From Nymphaea colorata (taxonomy: Eukaryota > Streptophyta > Magnoliopsida > Nymphaeales > Nymphaeaceae), in contig NC_045146.1 in the NCBI RefSeq assembly GCF_008831285.2, positions 24,817,703 to 24,881,702 on the forward strand: a DNA stretch of 64,000 nucleotides, read 5' to 3'. Of the stretch, positions 50,001 through 62,700 are shown piece by piece (position 1 is the stretch's first letter; every line of letters starts with the position of its first letter). The notes under the pieces are model-generated. The model saw only the letters and a list, made by a program, of their open reading frames with translations, did not search any database and was not told the origin of the DNA. Made by a program: the position numbers and the translations under genes.

Positions 50001-53000
50001 TTTGCATCTGAAAGCAAGGTTGTGGCTATGTGTTGTATTCCGTTGCTTTCATGTAAAGATGGTATTCTTTACAATAAGGTTTTTTACACAGGCACTTTGA
50101 AGTTGATTAGTTTATGCTAAATGTAGGATACTTCATTCGGCAGCTCAAAGTTCAGTGATTCATACATAAAGGAAGTTCTGGCCAGGTCAACAATTGCTGA
50201 TTATAGGTTGCAGTTACCGAATGTTCCTCTGCTACAAAAGGCACCGAAAAGTGCAGCAATTAGGGTGGCCAATATGCTTAAAATTTTGGTATGAGAACTT
50301 GCTGGTTAATAAGAAATATATTGCTGAGTTAGTAAATTGTTGTGTTAATATGGAATCAATACTCTATCTTGGTAAAAAAATGATGGCATGAATATTCTGC
50401 TGTCAATTTGTAGGTGCCTTCTCTATTCGATAAACAGGGGTCAAAATTGTTTGCTGTGGCTGTACTGGTTATATCTCGGACATGGGTTTCAGATAGGATT
50501 GCTTCTTTAAATGGTAACCTTCTTTTGAAAAATGTGGTATCATGTGTTTGGATTTGTTAATAGATCTTTCAATTGAAATTTTCTCCTTTAATATGTGACT
50601 TTGTTTAGGTACTAGCGTAAAGTTCGTGCTGGAGCAGGATAAGCGAGCCTTTATTCGGTTAATTGGCATTAGTGTCCTTCAGAGTGCTGCATCAGCTGTT
50701 CTTGCACCTTCCCTCAGGTGATTTTGTAAATCTTAGTGGACATGGATTATTTAACCTGGAAATGTTTCTTATTTCTAACCTTTTGAAGCTATAAACAGCC
50801 TTAAAGTTTATGAAATTTTAAAATTTTTACTGCTTGGTTGCAAGACAAACTAGAAAAAAGTTATTGCTTTATCATTGTCCATCTCCTTCTTCTTTTTTCC
50901 GGAAAAAAAAAATCCTTCAATGTGTGCCCGGTATTTGAAAGATGATGACTTCGATCTGTATTCTTTTATTTAGCAGGACACTGAGCCTTATGAAAAGCTT
51001 TTTCAGAAACTTGATGATGCCTTCATTTATGTCAGTATGTTGTTTAGCTTAGCATTTTTTTTTTTGCATATTATAAAAGGTTGGTTTTGTCAAATGAACA
51101 ATGAGACCCTTTAATGTTGAAGGGTAACTAACACCATTGCAGTTGCCATGTTGAGATTATTATTATTATTATTATTGGTAGTTGATTGTTCATTTTATAT
51201 TCTATGTCAGCAACGTGTAAATACAGGAAAAGAAAAAATGCATTAATTTTTCTTGGTAAGAACAAACTTGCTTTTGGTAAATAAAATGGAAAAGCTACTT
51301 GTTATTGCCTTCATCGCAAGGTGATTTTCTCCATTGAAGTGGAGTTATTTTTTTCTTGGGGATGTAAGGATGCAGAGCGAGTTTGTTTATCTTTTACATT
51401 CCTTTTTTTTTTGGAGAAAGCTTCTTTTTTGGATTCATTTCTTTTACAAGGCTAAGTTGTGTATGATCTATAATTATTTTTCGGGAAGGCACAATGCTAA
51501 ATATATACTCTTGAATTTTGCTATTTTTGTGGACAAATAGTTTGATTGTTTTTCTTTTCTTTTATTTTGTTGGTGCCTACACTTTCGCTTTCTAATATGG
51601 TAGATAAACTTTACATGTTTCTGCTACTAGTTTTTGAAAGCTGTCATTATAACTGTATACTCTTGAAACCCCATTTCCTTTATCGTCAGAGCAGCTAAGA
51701 AAGTATGCTTCCGAAATCCAAATCCTCTAATCTGTGCTACTAAAACATATCCTTCAAGAAGCTGAGCTGCTTTGCCTGCATGATGTAGTAATTTAGGGTA
51801 CTTTTAAAAATTCTTCTTCCTCAAAATGAGCTATGTTGATCTTCTTAACTGAATATTTTGTGGTACTCTGGTCGTTTTGCTCGTCTTAGATTTTGTGGTT
51901 CTCTGGTCGTTTTGCTTGTCTTAGATAAGCAAGCAAAGAATGATTAGCTTTTTTTAACAGTTTCATCATACTCTGTTCATGGTTGCCATCTACTGTGTTG
52001 AAACTGGTTGTTGCCCCCTTTTGACTTAAATTGTCGCTGTACATTTTGCTGGCAAATAGGTTACTGTGGGGTATTTTGTTGCCCCCTTTTGACTTAAATT
52101 GTCGCTGTACATTTTGCTGGCAAATAGGTTACTGTGGGGTATTTTTCTAGCCATTCTTAGGTGATGCTGATACCTGTTTTTGTTGGATCTGTAGATACTT
52201 GACTGCAAAACTTGCTCTAGGGTGGCGTATCCGTTTGACCCAACATTTGTTGAGGAGCTATTTCAAGAATAATGCATATTACAAGGTAGTGTCAGATTGT
52301 AGTTATCATGGTATGTAAATATCTAGTTCCAACTGCTGATGGAATTGAAAAGGGAAAAGAAGAACAGAAGCTATAAGTCACTCCTTGTTCTATTCGGGGC
52401 AGGGAAACTGCCTAAACATGTCTAGTATATGCTGAAACTCCAGAATGGGTTAACAAGGAAGAAGGATTATGCATATTAAGTTCATAGCATGCAGTTACAA
52501 TCGTGATTACTTATGACTGAAATACTTTCAAGAGAATACATGGTCAAGAGCACCATTCATGGTTTCTATGTCACTTCATTCAACTTGGTCAAGTTCCAAT
52601 TTTGAGCTTTGAGAACTTATAAATCTTAGTTTCCAGTATCATTGATGTTACAGAAGTATCCCTATATTTTTGTCATTTTTGGGGCAGTTGATAATAATTT
52701 CATAATATCTTAGGTCTGAAAATGTTGCAATATTGTGCTGTCTAGTCCCAGGAGTCTCCTGAACACATCCTTCTTGTTTTTCCTAGGTTAATGTTCTCTC
52801 TCTTTTTTTTTTTTCTGTCCCTGTTGGAATTTAAAAGTTTATTTGTCGGTGCTTTTCTTTTGGTTTATCCCATAGTTACAAATATAATTATCGGGTTTGA
52901 TTTTTCCTCCAGTATTAATTGGGAAGCTTGCTTTCTTAGGAGAATCTCGAGAATTCAATAAAAATAAAAAATATACATGAAATAATAGAAAAAGTTGTGA

Positions 53001-56000
53001 ATTATGAGCTTTCTACTACTTTTCTTACAAGAATGTTGATAAAAACTAAAAATGGTTATTTAAAAATTTAAAATAAACAAAATTTTTTTAAAAACATAAC
53101 AAAATGTTTTCTAATCTTGCAAAAATATTGCAGTATTTTCACAAGGAATCGAATGGCGATATTTTCAAAATATCGTGCATGATGTGTTTAATTATTCTTT
53201 TTAAAGCTTTGAGATTAGGCACATTTTGAAGAAAAGTTCCTGAGGAAAGCCTTGATCAAGAATTTCAAAGACAGTCTTTTTGACTTTGTAAGCTATTGAG
53301 ATTGAATTTTTTTTCCTACAAAATTAGCATTAGCTTCTTCCTTCTCAACTTTTCCACAGAATAGTATTTAAAATTCTTCCATCTGTTACAAAAAGTAAGT
53401 TTTTGTGGCTATAAATACTTCACGCCTTTTGTCCTAAAATATAATGAAAAGAAAAAGCGTTGAGGATCTTCAACCAATTTTACTGCAACTATACTTGCTG
53501 GGGGGATGGAAACCCTTCAAACTATGTCCGCTAGATTGTTTAGAGCATAACAATGGGCTTACTATAAAGACTATGCAGTTACTGACTAGTTGTGAGTCAA
53601 ACAGTAATCTTCATATGGCAATTCACAGCCATTAGCAAAATGGTAGTGATCATATGATATTTTACTGGTATTCTAGATTAGGTTAGTCATTCTTTTAAGC
53701 AATTCTGAGTTGTTTCAGTTCATAATTTTGTTTCTCTGTAAGAGATTCTCTACTCCTGCATGTGTCCACACACAGACATATCGTCAGATGCCCATGCACA
53801 ACATGTATATGTATAATTATATGCATATACTTTCTGAATGTATTTTCTAATTTTTCATGTGCATTATTTGAAAAGTTTGCATATGTATACCCAAAAAACT
53901 TTTGCAGGTATTTTACATGTCAAGTAAAGACTTGGATGCAGACCAGAGAATAACACATGATGTAGAAAAGCTGACAACTGAGTTGTCTGGGCTGGTTACA
54001 GGAATGGTAAAGCCAACTGTTGATATCATCTGGTGAGTAGTCTATTTTTGTTAGTGCGATAAATTAGCTTGAAGTTCCACTAGGTTCAAATGTCTTTGAA
54101 ACCCTCAAATGTCAAACCTTCTGTTTCTTGTTTCTTTACTATTATATTCCTCTTTGATTCTAGTTCCATGGTAGCTCTTTCAATATCTTTGACTGTATCT
54201 GCATCCCAGATGTGCTTGACTGTATTGTCCGAGCTTTCTTGGTCCAATCGACTGGCTCAATGCTTTTATCTCAGTTTTCCTCTTCTTTTTTTTCATTCTT
54301 TAAATGATTGTTTCTTCTCCACTTTGTTTACCTTTGGGTCATTGTACAAACTACAGGTTTGCATGGAGAATGAAGATGCTTACTGGCCGAAGAGGAGTTG
54401 CTATATTGTACACTTACATGCTATTGGGTCTTGGTTTCTTAAGGATTGCCAGTCCAGACTTTGGTGACCTTTCTAGCAAGGAACAACAGCTCGAGGGAAT
54501 ATTTAGGTTGGTATCATAAACTCTAATAGTTGTTCTGCTATTACTCATTTGGAAGTTATAAGAACAGTTGGCATAATATGGACCCAACAGTGATCTTTCT
54601 TTGGAAAATTTAGGGGGAATTAGATCAAAAGAAAAAATAATACATTATTGTGGTTCAGAATTTCCTTTAAATTCTGATATTTCTGTGATATTTAATGGTT
54701 GGTTTCCTTAAACTACTAAATTTGATTTATTAATAAATGTATTTTTTTGTCAAGTTTTCAGTGAAATAAAAGAATACGGATGTTCATGACTATGTATATT
54801 ATAATGGTATAATATTTTGCCCTAACTTTGGCTTTGATGCTTTTGTAACCTTCGGACACAATAAAAAAACATCACAGAATGATAATGAAATTTCCAAATG
54901 AAATTTTTCATGATAGGTTTTTTTTTTTTAATATCGAAATTCATTCCTTACAGGTTTAACTAACGCACAGTTGAGAGTCTATTTTATGGAAAAAATTGAA
55001 ATTTCCAAATGAAATTTTTCATGAATCATGATAGGTTTTTTTTTTTAATATCGAAATTCATTCCTTACAGGTTTAACTAACGCACAGTTGAGAGTCTATT
55101 TTATGGAAAAAATTTTAGAGAGGAATTGGGATACTGTATCTTGGAACTGGGAATTTGTAACAAAAAGGAAAATGAGAAACGTGAAATTTTCTCAGTTAAA
55201 ATCTTTTTTGTAGTATTGTAAGTTTAATGACATGCCTATGTTCTAATCTGGTACTGTTTTACAAATTTCTTGGTTTAAGAACAAACGGAAAAATCATTAA
55301 TTTTATGTTCTAATGTCTATCAAACAGAGAAAACTTTCAATAATAGTTGTGGGCCTGTGGCGTTGCTCTTGTAATCTACCTTTTTTTGGCAAATTGGTTA
55401 TTTGGCTACTCAAAGATAACTTAGTTTCTGTGCTTTCTGCTTCATTGTTCGTGAACCATCACTGATTTTTTGAAGCTTGTATCAGATTTATGCACTCGAG
55501 ACTTCGAACTCATGCAGAGTCTGTTGCTTTCTTTGGTGGTGGTACCCGAGAACGAGCTGTAATTTTCTTGGCCTTGACTTTTTGCCTCCGCATATAAGAG
55601 TATCAAAGTTGTTTGAGTGCAGTGATCTTTAGTACTGTAAACAATGTCGCCTGTGATATTGGGGACATAATGCAGCATGAAAAATCCCCGTATTGGTTTT
55701 TTTTTGAGACTGTTATTTTCGCTAAATCGTGGGACAAGTTTTATAGTGCTAAGATCTGTCACTTAAAGTTGCTTCCATCACTTATTCTCCTGTCTAAGAT
55801 CTGTCACATTAATGCTATTGCTGCCAGTTACAAACATGCACACTTGGATAGGTATGCAGTTTTATGGTTTCGTTTGTATGTGAAGGAGATGATTAACAGA
55901 ATCATGCAAATGATAACATATTTGATTTACATAAGAAGATTGGATTTAGCTATATATGCCAAAGTTTGTTTGCAGGTACTGCTATTAGGCATGGCTCATA

Positions 56001-57042
56001 TGGATCAGGACATTGTCTCGTCAGTATTGACTTGTCCCGTATTGGTTTGCTGATTGATACAGTGGTTTGGCTGATATATGTTCGGCCCATATTGGCCTGT
56101 GTCAGGCTATTTTTGATTTTTTCTATCTAAACATTAATCAATAACTAATTTTAAATATTTAATACGACGAAAAAATGTTAATTAGTCACCCTGATACTGG
56201 CTAGTTCTGTCTGGGTTTGTGGTTGATGTATGGCCAATATTAACAGCACTGGTCAAGACTGTCTTCAAACTATGCTGATCCATTTCATCAACCGTGTAGA
56301 CCATGATCCATGTTAAAATTGTTGCTATTAAATATTAACCATAGCTTATGAGTTTTCTTACTTTTACTCTATATCATCATATGCTTCTAACACTCTTTTG
56401 TACTTGAGAAATCTATAACTTTTCACAGGGATTTTTGTAGTATAGCGTAATTGTATCTTTTCATGTGTGAATGTTTATGCCTCTGTCTAAAATAAAGACA
56501 AGCTTTTTTTTGCGCTATCAAAGAGCAGCAGAAGTAAGGGTGTTTTTCTTATTTATTTTTGTAGTTAGTATTTTCTTATTGTCTCAGTCTTATTGTCTCA
56601 GAGATGCATCTAAATGTTTTGAAGTTCTGGCTCAGTTGATATTCTGTGAGTATTATGATATCAGCTGGCTCCAAAATGAATAAAAGAACAAGAAATTTTA
56701 AAAAATATCGAGATATGAGTTTGAGTCATGCTGACAGATATTTATTGCCTAAACTTGAGATCCCCACCTTTCTCCTCTAGGAGCATCATTGCTTGAGTTT
56801 TCCTTTGCATAATGACTTTCCTTGTCCATTTTTGGTTGTATTGTTTTGAAGTTATATGCTACCTGTGTTCAAACAGTAACCACAGAATTGGAAATCATGA
56901 TTGTCGTGCAGCTCCCTGTGTGAGTTCCATCGAGTGCTCAGAGTTCACCATCACCTTGTTTGTTGAGGGAATATTCAATTTGTTTTTGTTTGCCCATTTT
57001 AAAGCAGTTGATCAGGGCGTCAGGCAATACTTCTTTTGCTTT

Positions 57043-57076
<34 letters not shown>

Positions 57077-60000
57077 CTTCAGAAGTGAGACTAATTTCCT
57101 TGCCTGTTGATTCCATGGTTTTGCTTGAAAGAGAAAGTGCACGATGAAGTCCACAAGTTATAGAAAGAATAAGTGCCAGAAAGACAAGTATAGGGAAAAA
57201 AGAAGATAGCTAGCTAATAATTTATGTGTTGGGCCTAAAGGGCTTGATGAATACAAATGTGTATTGTATATCCTGTTTGACATGTTCAACAATATAATTA
57301 TAAAAACTCCTACTCAATCTAGCCTTGACTTATTGGATGAATATTTATCAATTATTGGAGGGTTCTACGTTAAGTTAATCGGCTCTTCGTTTGGATTTGA
57401 CAATTATTGAATGTTCTTCAGTTTATGTATATATATGTATATATTTGGCTTTTCCAAATTTTTTTTAGTTGTATAGTTACCATTTGTTCATCTATTTTTG
57501 CTTATTCAACTCTTTGGGATCTCTTCATAACGATTGATAATGCTGTAACCTTTTCTTTCCAGATGGTTGAATCAAAATTTCGGGAGTTGCTCCAGCACTC
57601 TCGTCTTTTACTAAAGAAAAAGTGGTTATTTGGTATATTGGATGACTTTGTTACAAAGCAACTTCCACATAACGTGACATGGGGTTTGAGTTTGTTATAT
57701 GCTATGGAACATAAGGGTGATCGAGCTTTAACCTCTACTCAAGGTACTTGCACGTATGCCTGTATTTGTTCATTCCTGTAGTTTTCCTGTTCTGTAGCAG
57801 GAGGTAGCCATGAACACTGTTGAATTTTGTGCAGGGGATTTGGCACATGCATTACGGTTCTTGGCTTCAGTTGTATCACAGAGCTTTCTTGCATTTGGCG
57901 ACATTCTTGAGTTACACAAGAAGTTTCTTGAGCTTACTGGTGGCATCAATCGAGTCTTTGAGTTGGAAGAGCTTCTAGATGCTGCCCAACTTGGTGAGTC
58001 CATGTAATTCTCAGTTATATTAGCTTATCCTCAAACACTAAATGACCAAAATGTCCTTGAATCTTGTTGTCTTGTGCTTTCCTTCTGATCACAAGTGCCT
58101 ATTTATGTGATGAATGAACTTCTCCATAGGCAAAGTAAAGATGGATACTGGCCAGGTCCATGTTCCAACTATGTAATCATTTGGCCTTAAATGCAAATGC
58201 TTAATAATTTTGACAGGCAAACTGATCAATCATCTAAAGAATTACTAACTACACTGGTCTTTCAGGATGGAATTTTCATTGTCTAAAGAAGGAGCAGTTT
58301 TCAACCACAACTTGTTGAATATTAAGTCCTTTTTTACCTAACACTCTGTTGTTCTGAGAATAGTTTGTGAGTTGACAAATATGATTTGTGGCCGGGGCTC
58401 ATCTGGGATTCTATCCCTCGGGGCAAACCCATGATGTGGCCTGGTCCTTAAGAGGGTTCCCGTCTTCAAGAGGTAACTATCAGAAATGAAGTCGATAGTG
58501 GACTACTTAAAGTATATCACAAGCCAAACCTGTCCTTCCTGTCCAAGGTCATGCTGCCTTGTTCTACATGGCCTATGCCATGAGTGCTGGTGTAGGTGTG
58601 GCAGAAGTGTTGTGTGTGTGTGTGTGCCCCTCTCAATATATAAATTATAAATGTGTAAACATGTGTGCAGGCACTCGCGTGTCTTATATTTCTATTTACA
58701 TAAAACTTGGATAGGATATGGCAAAATGTGTATACATGTAAACAAAGGGAGATGTATCTAGAATAAAATACACACACACACACACACACATATATATATT
58801 CACTTCTGCTTTTTCTTCTTACTTTCTCACCTATTATTTTTTGCTTCCTCCACTTTTTGTCCATTTTCCTATCCACAGAAATCATGAAATTTTGAAAATC
58901 TCGCCAAAAATGAAATCTCACAATGTCATCGCAATTTTATCGTGCTATTTTCTTGAGATTTTAATATTTTTATTTTTTGAATTTGTAAGGCTTTTTTGAT
59001 TTTATTGTTTTTTATATTTTTTTAAAAATTATCGAGATTTTCCCGGGAAGAACAACTTCGCTGAGAAATACCCTGAGAAAGACTTTGCCGAGATTTTCTT
59101 AGGAATGATACTTATGACAGTGGTTTAACATCTTATAGGAACTTTATATGTAGAAGCTTTAGGTCAGGATAACCAAGACCAATTTGGGGAAAACATTGAA
59201 TTGAAAAATCGATGGTTGCAGCGTGTTGCTTGCAACTCAACAAGGTAACTACCTAGTACTAGCATTAATGTGTTACTATAGTTGAGCGTATCATGTCGGT
59301 TGTTCAAATGTTAGAGAAACGTAAGGAGTTTCAGGGAAAGCATTTCTTCTAAAAAAATGCAAAAGAGCACAATATTTTCATTTTGTTTTTTAAATAAAAA
59401 AATTGAGATTTTTTCACAATTTTTTTTTCCTTTATTGTCCTATTATTTTTTATTTTTCTGACAATGGGTGACAAGTTTGTTTGAGACTTTGAAAGCTGGT
59501 GCTTTAATTTATTTTTGGATTATCCTAAGGGGCATTTCAATAATTTTCTGCAAATGAAGGGGAGAAGATTGGGATAAGGAAAGTCAGACAGAGATTTTGT
59601 AATCCTTTGGAATTTTCAGTTGAGGGAAAACCTATTTTTCCCGTTTACATGAGCACACACTTTTATCTTGTGACTAAAAGCCAAAAGGACTACAGGAGAG
59701 TACCACCATAAAGAATCAAACGCTTAAAGTAGATTATCACATATTCAGGAATTTTATGACTTGACAATAAATCGGAGTATGTAGGATCTGTAGCTTATGT
59801 AAAACCTGGTTTCATAATTCCTAAAACTATTTGTTTTCATATGTCGGGCTAATGGTGTGGTGACTGATGTTGGAGGTGTGAAGTTTAAACTATTGGTGTG
59901 GTTTCTTTTGAATGCAGCTGTTCCTTCTGATTCACTATCCGAGAGGGCAGTCTTCCCCTCTCCTACAGATGTAATCTCCTTCTCAGATGTGGATATAATC

Positions 60001-61583
60001 AGTCCAGCCCAGAAGGTGCTAGCAAGGCAGCTTTCATTTGAAATAACTCCAGGAAAAAGCCTGCTTGTCACTGGTGAGTGAACCACTTGTTTGCCCTTGG
60101 TGCCACAATGTATATTTTTTAAGTCTAATTTACTGCTTTGTTGCTGAAGGTCCCAATGGAAGTGGAAAAAGCTCTATATTTAGGGTCCTCCGTGGTTTAT
60201 GGCCCATTGTGAGTGGGAGACTCATTCAGCCCAGGCAAAGTTCACATGAAGTTCAAGGATCATGTGATGTTTTTTATGTTCCTCAACGGCCATATACATG
60301 TTTAGGAACATTGAGGGATCAGATTATTTATCCACTCTCTCAGCATGAAGCGGAGCAGATGGTGTCAAAGATCTCTGGATCAGGTTAACATACATAAAAG
60401 GAAAAAAATATCATCATGCTTTGTAGCTGGAATATATTTCATTTCCTTTCTTTTTTTTTTTTTAAGAAAACATGATATCTGCCAGGTCACAGATTAACCA
60501 ATAAGCACATTTATGTATGTTTTTGAATTTTGAAAAAAAAAAGGGTTTAGCTCAGGGTACGGGTGTTAATGATTTGGTTATGAATTTAGGGTTTCCTTTT
60601 TCTTGTTGTGACATCTTCAATCTGATCTGGCTCCACTTCTTATATATTTGGCTGATCTGAATGTCTCCAATTTTGCTCCCTCCAGTTTGAAATTTTTGCA
60701 CAAATCAACATTCTCTTGTGCGCAGGCAAGTCTGCAATCTTGTTTGTGCAGGTGTTGCTTGTCTTGCATTTCTATATTTGTGAAAGCCATATAACGCCTT
60801 TGTTTGTGGTACATCTTTGAGAGTGGTTATTTTAAGTATAACTAAGACTAGGTTATGAATGTTAAATTTGGTCAATAGTTTCTGAATGCAATTTGAAAGA
60901 AAGCACATGGTGATATATGCAGGCGATAGATCTCATCCAGCTCAACTGTTGGATGCTCGATTATGTTTTGTTCTTCAGAATGTTCGACTGACCTACCTTG
61001 TAGAAAGGGAGGAGGGTGGCTGGGATGCTACCCAAAGTTGGGAAGATGTTCTTTCTCTTGGGGAGCAACAAAGGCTCGGCATGGTGAGTTTAGAAAAGGC
61101 AAATATGCTCGTTTTTATGTCGAGGTCCTTTTAGCGGTTAACCCATTGATGAACGCCGTTATAGTTACTATTTAAAATCTATGTACTTGGCAGGCACGGT
61201 TATTCTTCCACCATCCGAGATTTGGAATTCTTGATGAATGTACCAAGTATATACCACTTCTGTGACTTATGCAAGTTTTTAATTTTTGCTTTGGTTAAAT
61301 ATTCTTCATCATGATGATACTTTCTCCTTGATGACAGTGCAACAAGTGTTGACATTGAAGAGCACCTTTACAAACTTGCCAAGGAGATGGGAATTACTGT
61401 TGTGACTACTTCTCAAGTATGTATTTGTGATATATATATTTGGATTCTGCATTTCTAGCTGAGGTGGATTCAAACTGACATGTTGTTACGTCTCAGAGGC
61501 CTGCCTTGATACCATTCCATTCGGTAGAATTGAGATTGATTGATGGTGAAGGTAACTGGGAACTGTATTTGATCAACAGCTGA
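41070..61583 (+). CDS. ABCD1: Peroxisomal ABC transporter, subfamily D, full-size (PXA1/CTS/PED3 type)
   Basis: Full-size peroxisomal-membrane ABC transporter that imports fatty acyl-CoAs and jasmonate/auxin precursors (OPDA, IBA) for beta-oxidation in plants. Exons: 41070-41131, 43396-43678, 44525-44749, 45248-45445, 46861-47315, 47911-48043, 48137-48215, 49150-49388, 49501-49805, 49907-50018, 50127-50288, 50414-50513, 50609-50717, 52195-52285, 53908-54032, 54357-54506, 55486-55558, 57563-57743, 57835-57993, 59918-60073, 60150-60383, 60923-61083, 61194-61246, 61338-61416 and 61497-61583. All 24 introns are GT-AG and phases fit. The total is 4011 nt, 1336 aa, close to the length I recall for Arabidopsis CTS (about 1337). 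Start [14 protein letters not shown] matches the family N-terminus. NBD1: Walker A GPNGSGKS 479-486, signature LSLGEQQ 580-586, Walker B FAILDE 600-605, switch His634. NBD2: Walker A 1133-1140, LSLGEQQ 1254-1260, Walker B FGILDE 1274-1279; Gln1308 replaces the switch His. [10 protein letters not shown] and [10 protein letters not shown] mark the two TMD halves. Confidence 0.96.
43915..43978. repeat. 32-bp tandem duplication in ABCD1 intron 2
   Basis: GTGCTAAAGATTTGGACTAA plus GTTAATTATGCA occurs twice in direct succession without mismatch. Confidence 0.95.
46788..46880 (+). repeat. 51-bp duplication of the 3' splice site of ABCD1 intron 4
   Basis: The intron end AACAGTTTTGCTGCTTATGTAG and the first coding bases GCATA...CTTGG appear at 46788 onward and again at 46839 onward. 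The true exon 5 begins at 46861. The upstream copy (acceptor before 46810) would read a peptide of similar type ([10 protein letters not shown]) but meets a TAG directly before 46861. Confidence 0.85.
52010..52145. repeat. 68-bp perfect tandem duplication in ABCD1 intron 13
   Basis: Two copies (52010-52077 and 52078-52145) starting GTTGCCCCCTTTTGACTT show no mismatch, apart possibly from the last bases, so the duplication is recent. Confidence 0.93.
54887..55114. repeat. 111-bp tandem duplication in ABCD1 intron 16
   Basis: A block starting GAAATTTCCAAATGAAATTT and ending TTATGGAAAAAATT occurs at 54887-54997 and 54998-55114. They differ by a 7-bp insertion (ATGAATC type) and T-run length. 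Each copy contains a CTTACAG acceptor-like site. Confidence 0.92.
57045..57074. repeat. (AT)n microsatellite in ABCD1 intron 17
   Basis: About 15 uninterrupted AT units. Confidence 0.95.
58611..58799. repeat. (GT)n and (AC)n(TA)n microsatellites in ABCD1 intron 19
   Basis: A short GT run (58611-58626) and, 144 bp later, an AC run passing into TA (58770-58799). The two are inverted relative to each other and could pair in the transcript. Confidence 0.9.
59139..59244 (+). other. Candidate cryptic or cassette exon in ABCD1 intron 19
   Basis: Two acceptor-like sites (after 59138 and after 59153) precede an open stretch ending at a strong AACAAG/GTAACT donor at 59244. It stays open in the incoming reading phase but its length (106 or 91 nt) shifts the next exon out of frame into an early stop. 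It is absent from the family protein. It may be a non-productive cassette exon or chance. Confidence 0.25.
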
Positions 61584-61956
61584 AAGCAGGAATCAAGTTT
61601 CGACACCAGCTGAAGTAACACAAGTTTAAGCAGTAGAGAACTGGAACCTACATTCCATATGTGCAGACACCCTGAGCACAAAGACAGTTCCATTGATGCG
61701 TGGATAGTAGAAGGTTGCTGATTGCAGGTGCATCTGTGGGTTGTGCTTGATTCTGTGTGGAACCAGCTGTGCGGCTGACTGAAGCACTATGAAAACTCTT
61801 GCAGCTTGGTGCACTTTGTCTGGATTGAACAGTTTGTGCATCAGAAATGTGGAAAGGGAAAATGCATAATTAGCTGCGACTCCATCGTATCATTTAAAGT
61901 TCACCATTCATCCTGACAGGTGCATTCTCAACAGATGTACATACTAGATGAAGTGC

Positions 61957-61962
61957 AATAAA
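61957..61962 (+). terminator. Candidate poly(A) signal of ABCD1
   Basis: AATAAA 374 bases after the TGA at 61581-61583, in a GTGCAATAAAATTG context. Confidence 0.5.
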
Positions 61963-62700
61963 ATTGCCACTAATATATTGAGGTAAAAGCTTCAAAGGAG
62001 GCAGCTATATTTCACATGATGTGAAGGACATGTATGGAATAATGAAGCTGTACTCTTTCACCTTCCATCATTTCCATTTTCACATAATTCGAAATACATG
62101 TGTGTAAAGGGTTGACGTTGATCCTGCCTCACCTTCCATTCCATTTTCACCTATGCACATATTCATGTAAGAGGCTAGGTAAGCAACTTGTGTTCCTTTG
62201 CCATGTATCTGTACATAAGGCTGTAAGATGCCAATTCTTTTAGTGGCTGTTCTATATTCATGAAAAATTCATTTCTGCTAATAGCAGCTACTGTCAGCTG
62301 TCAGACCATATTTTTATTCTCTATGCATGCTAAAAAGTGGTGGTGCTTCAATGGAGCTTGGGGAACAAGTTGATCATATCAAGTTCAGTTGTGTGGAAAC
62401 GAGGGACTTGGCAAGGCGTGCAACAAACAATTCAAATATTTTCACAGATGATTTTGTTTCCCCAAATCTGCGACATGGTATTTTTTAAACTTTTTAATAC
62501 GTGTACATATAATAATGCCTGAGCTCTTTGGACTCTTTTCCAAATTCATCCATGCTTATAGGCATTGACTTATTGATCGTTGCCCTGTTGTTACACACAA
62601 CCATGATAACTGTCACTCTGGCTACTTAAAGGTAATCGGCTTCAATTTTTAATTTGGAATGCTTGAGTTTTTTTCAATTGTCCGTAGATCAGGTAAAATC
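61963..62700. other. Downstream flank of ABCD1
   Basis: AT-rich DNA between the ABCD1 poly(A) region and the minisatellite. No gene, RNA or transposon end was recognised. Confidence 0.5.
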
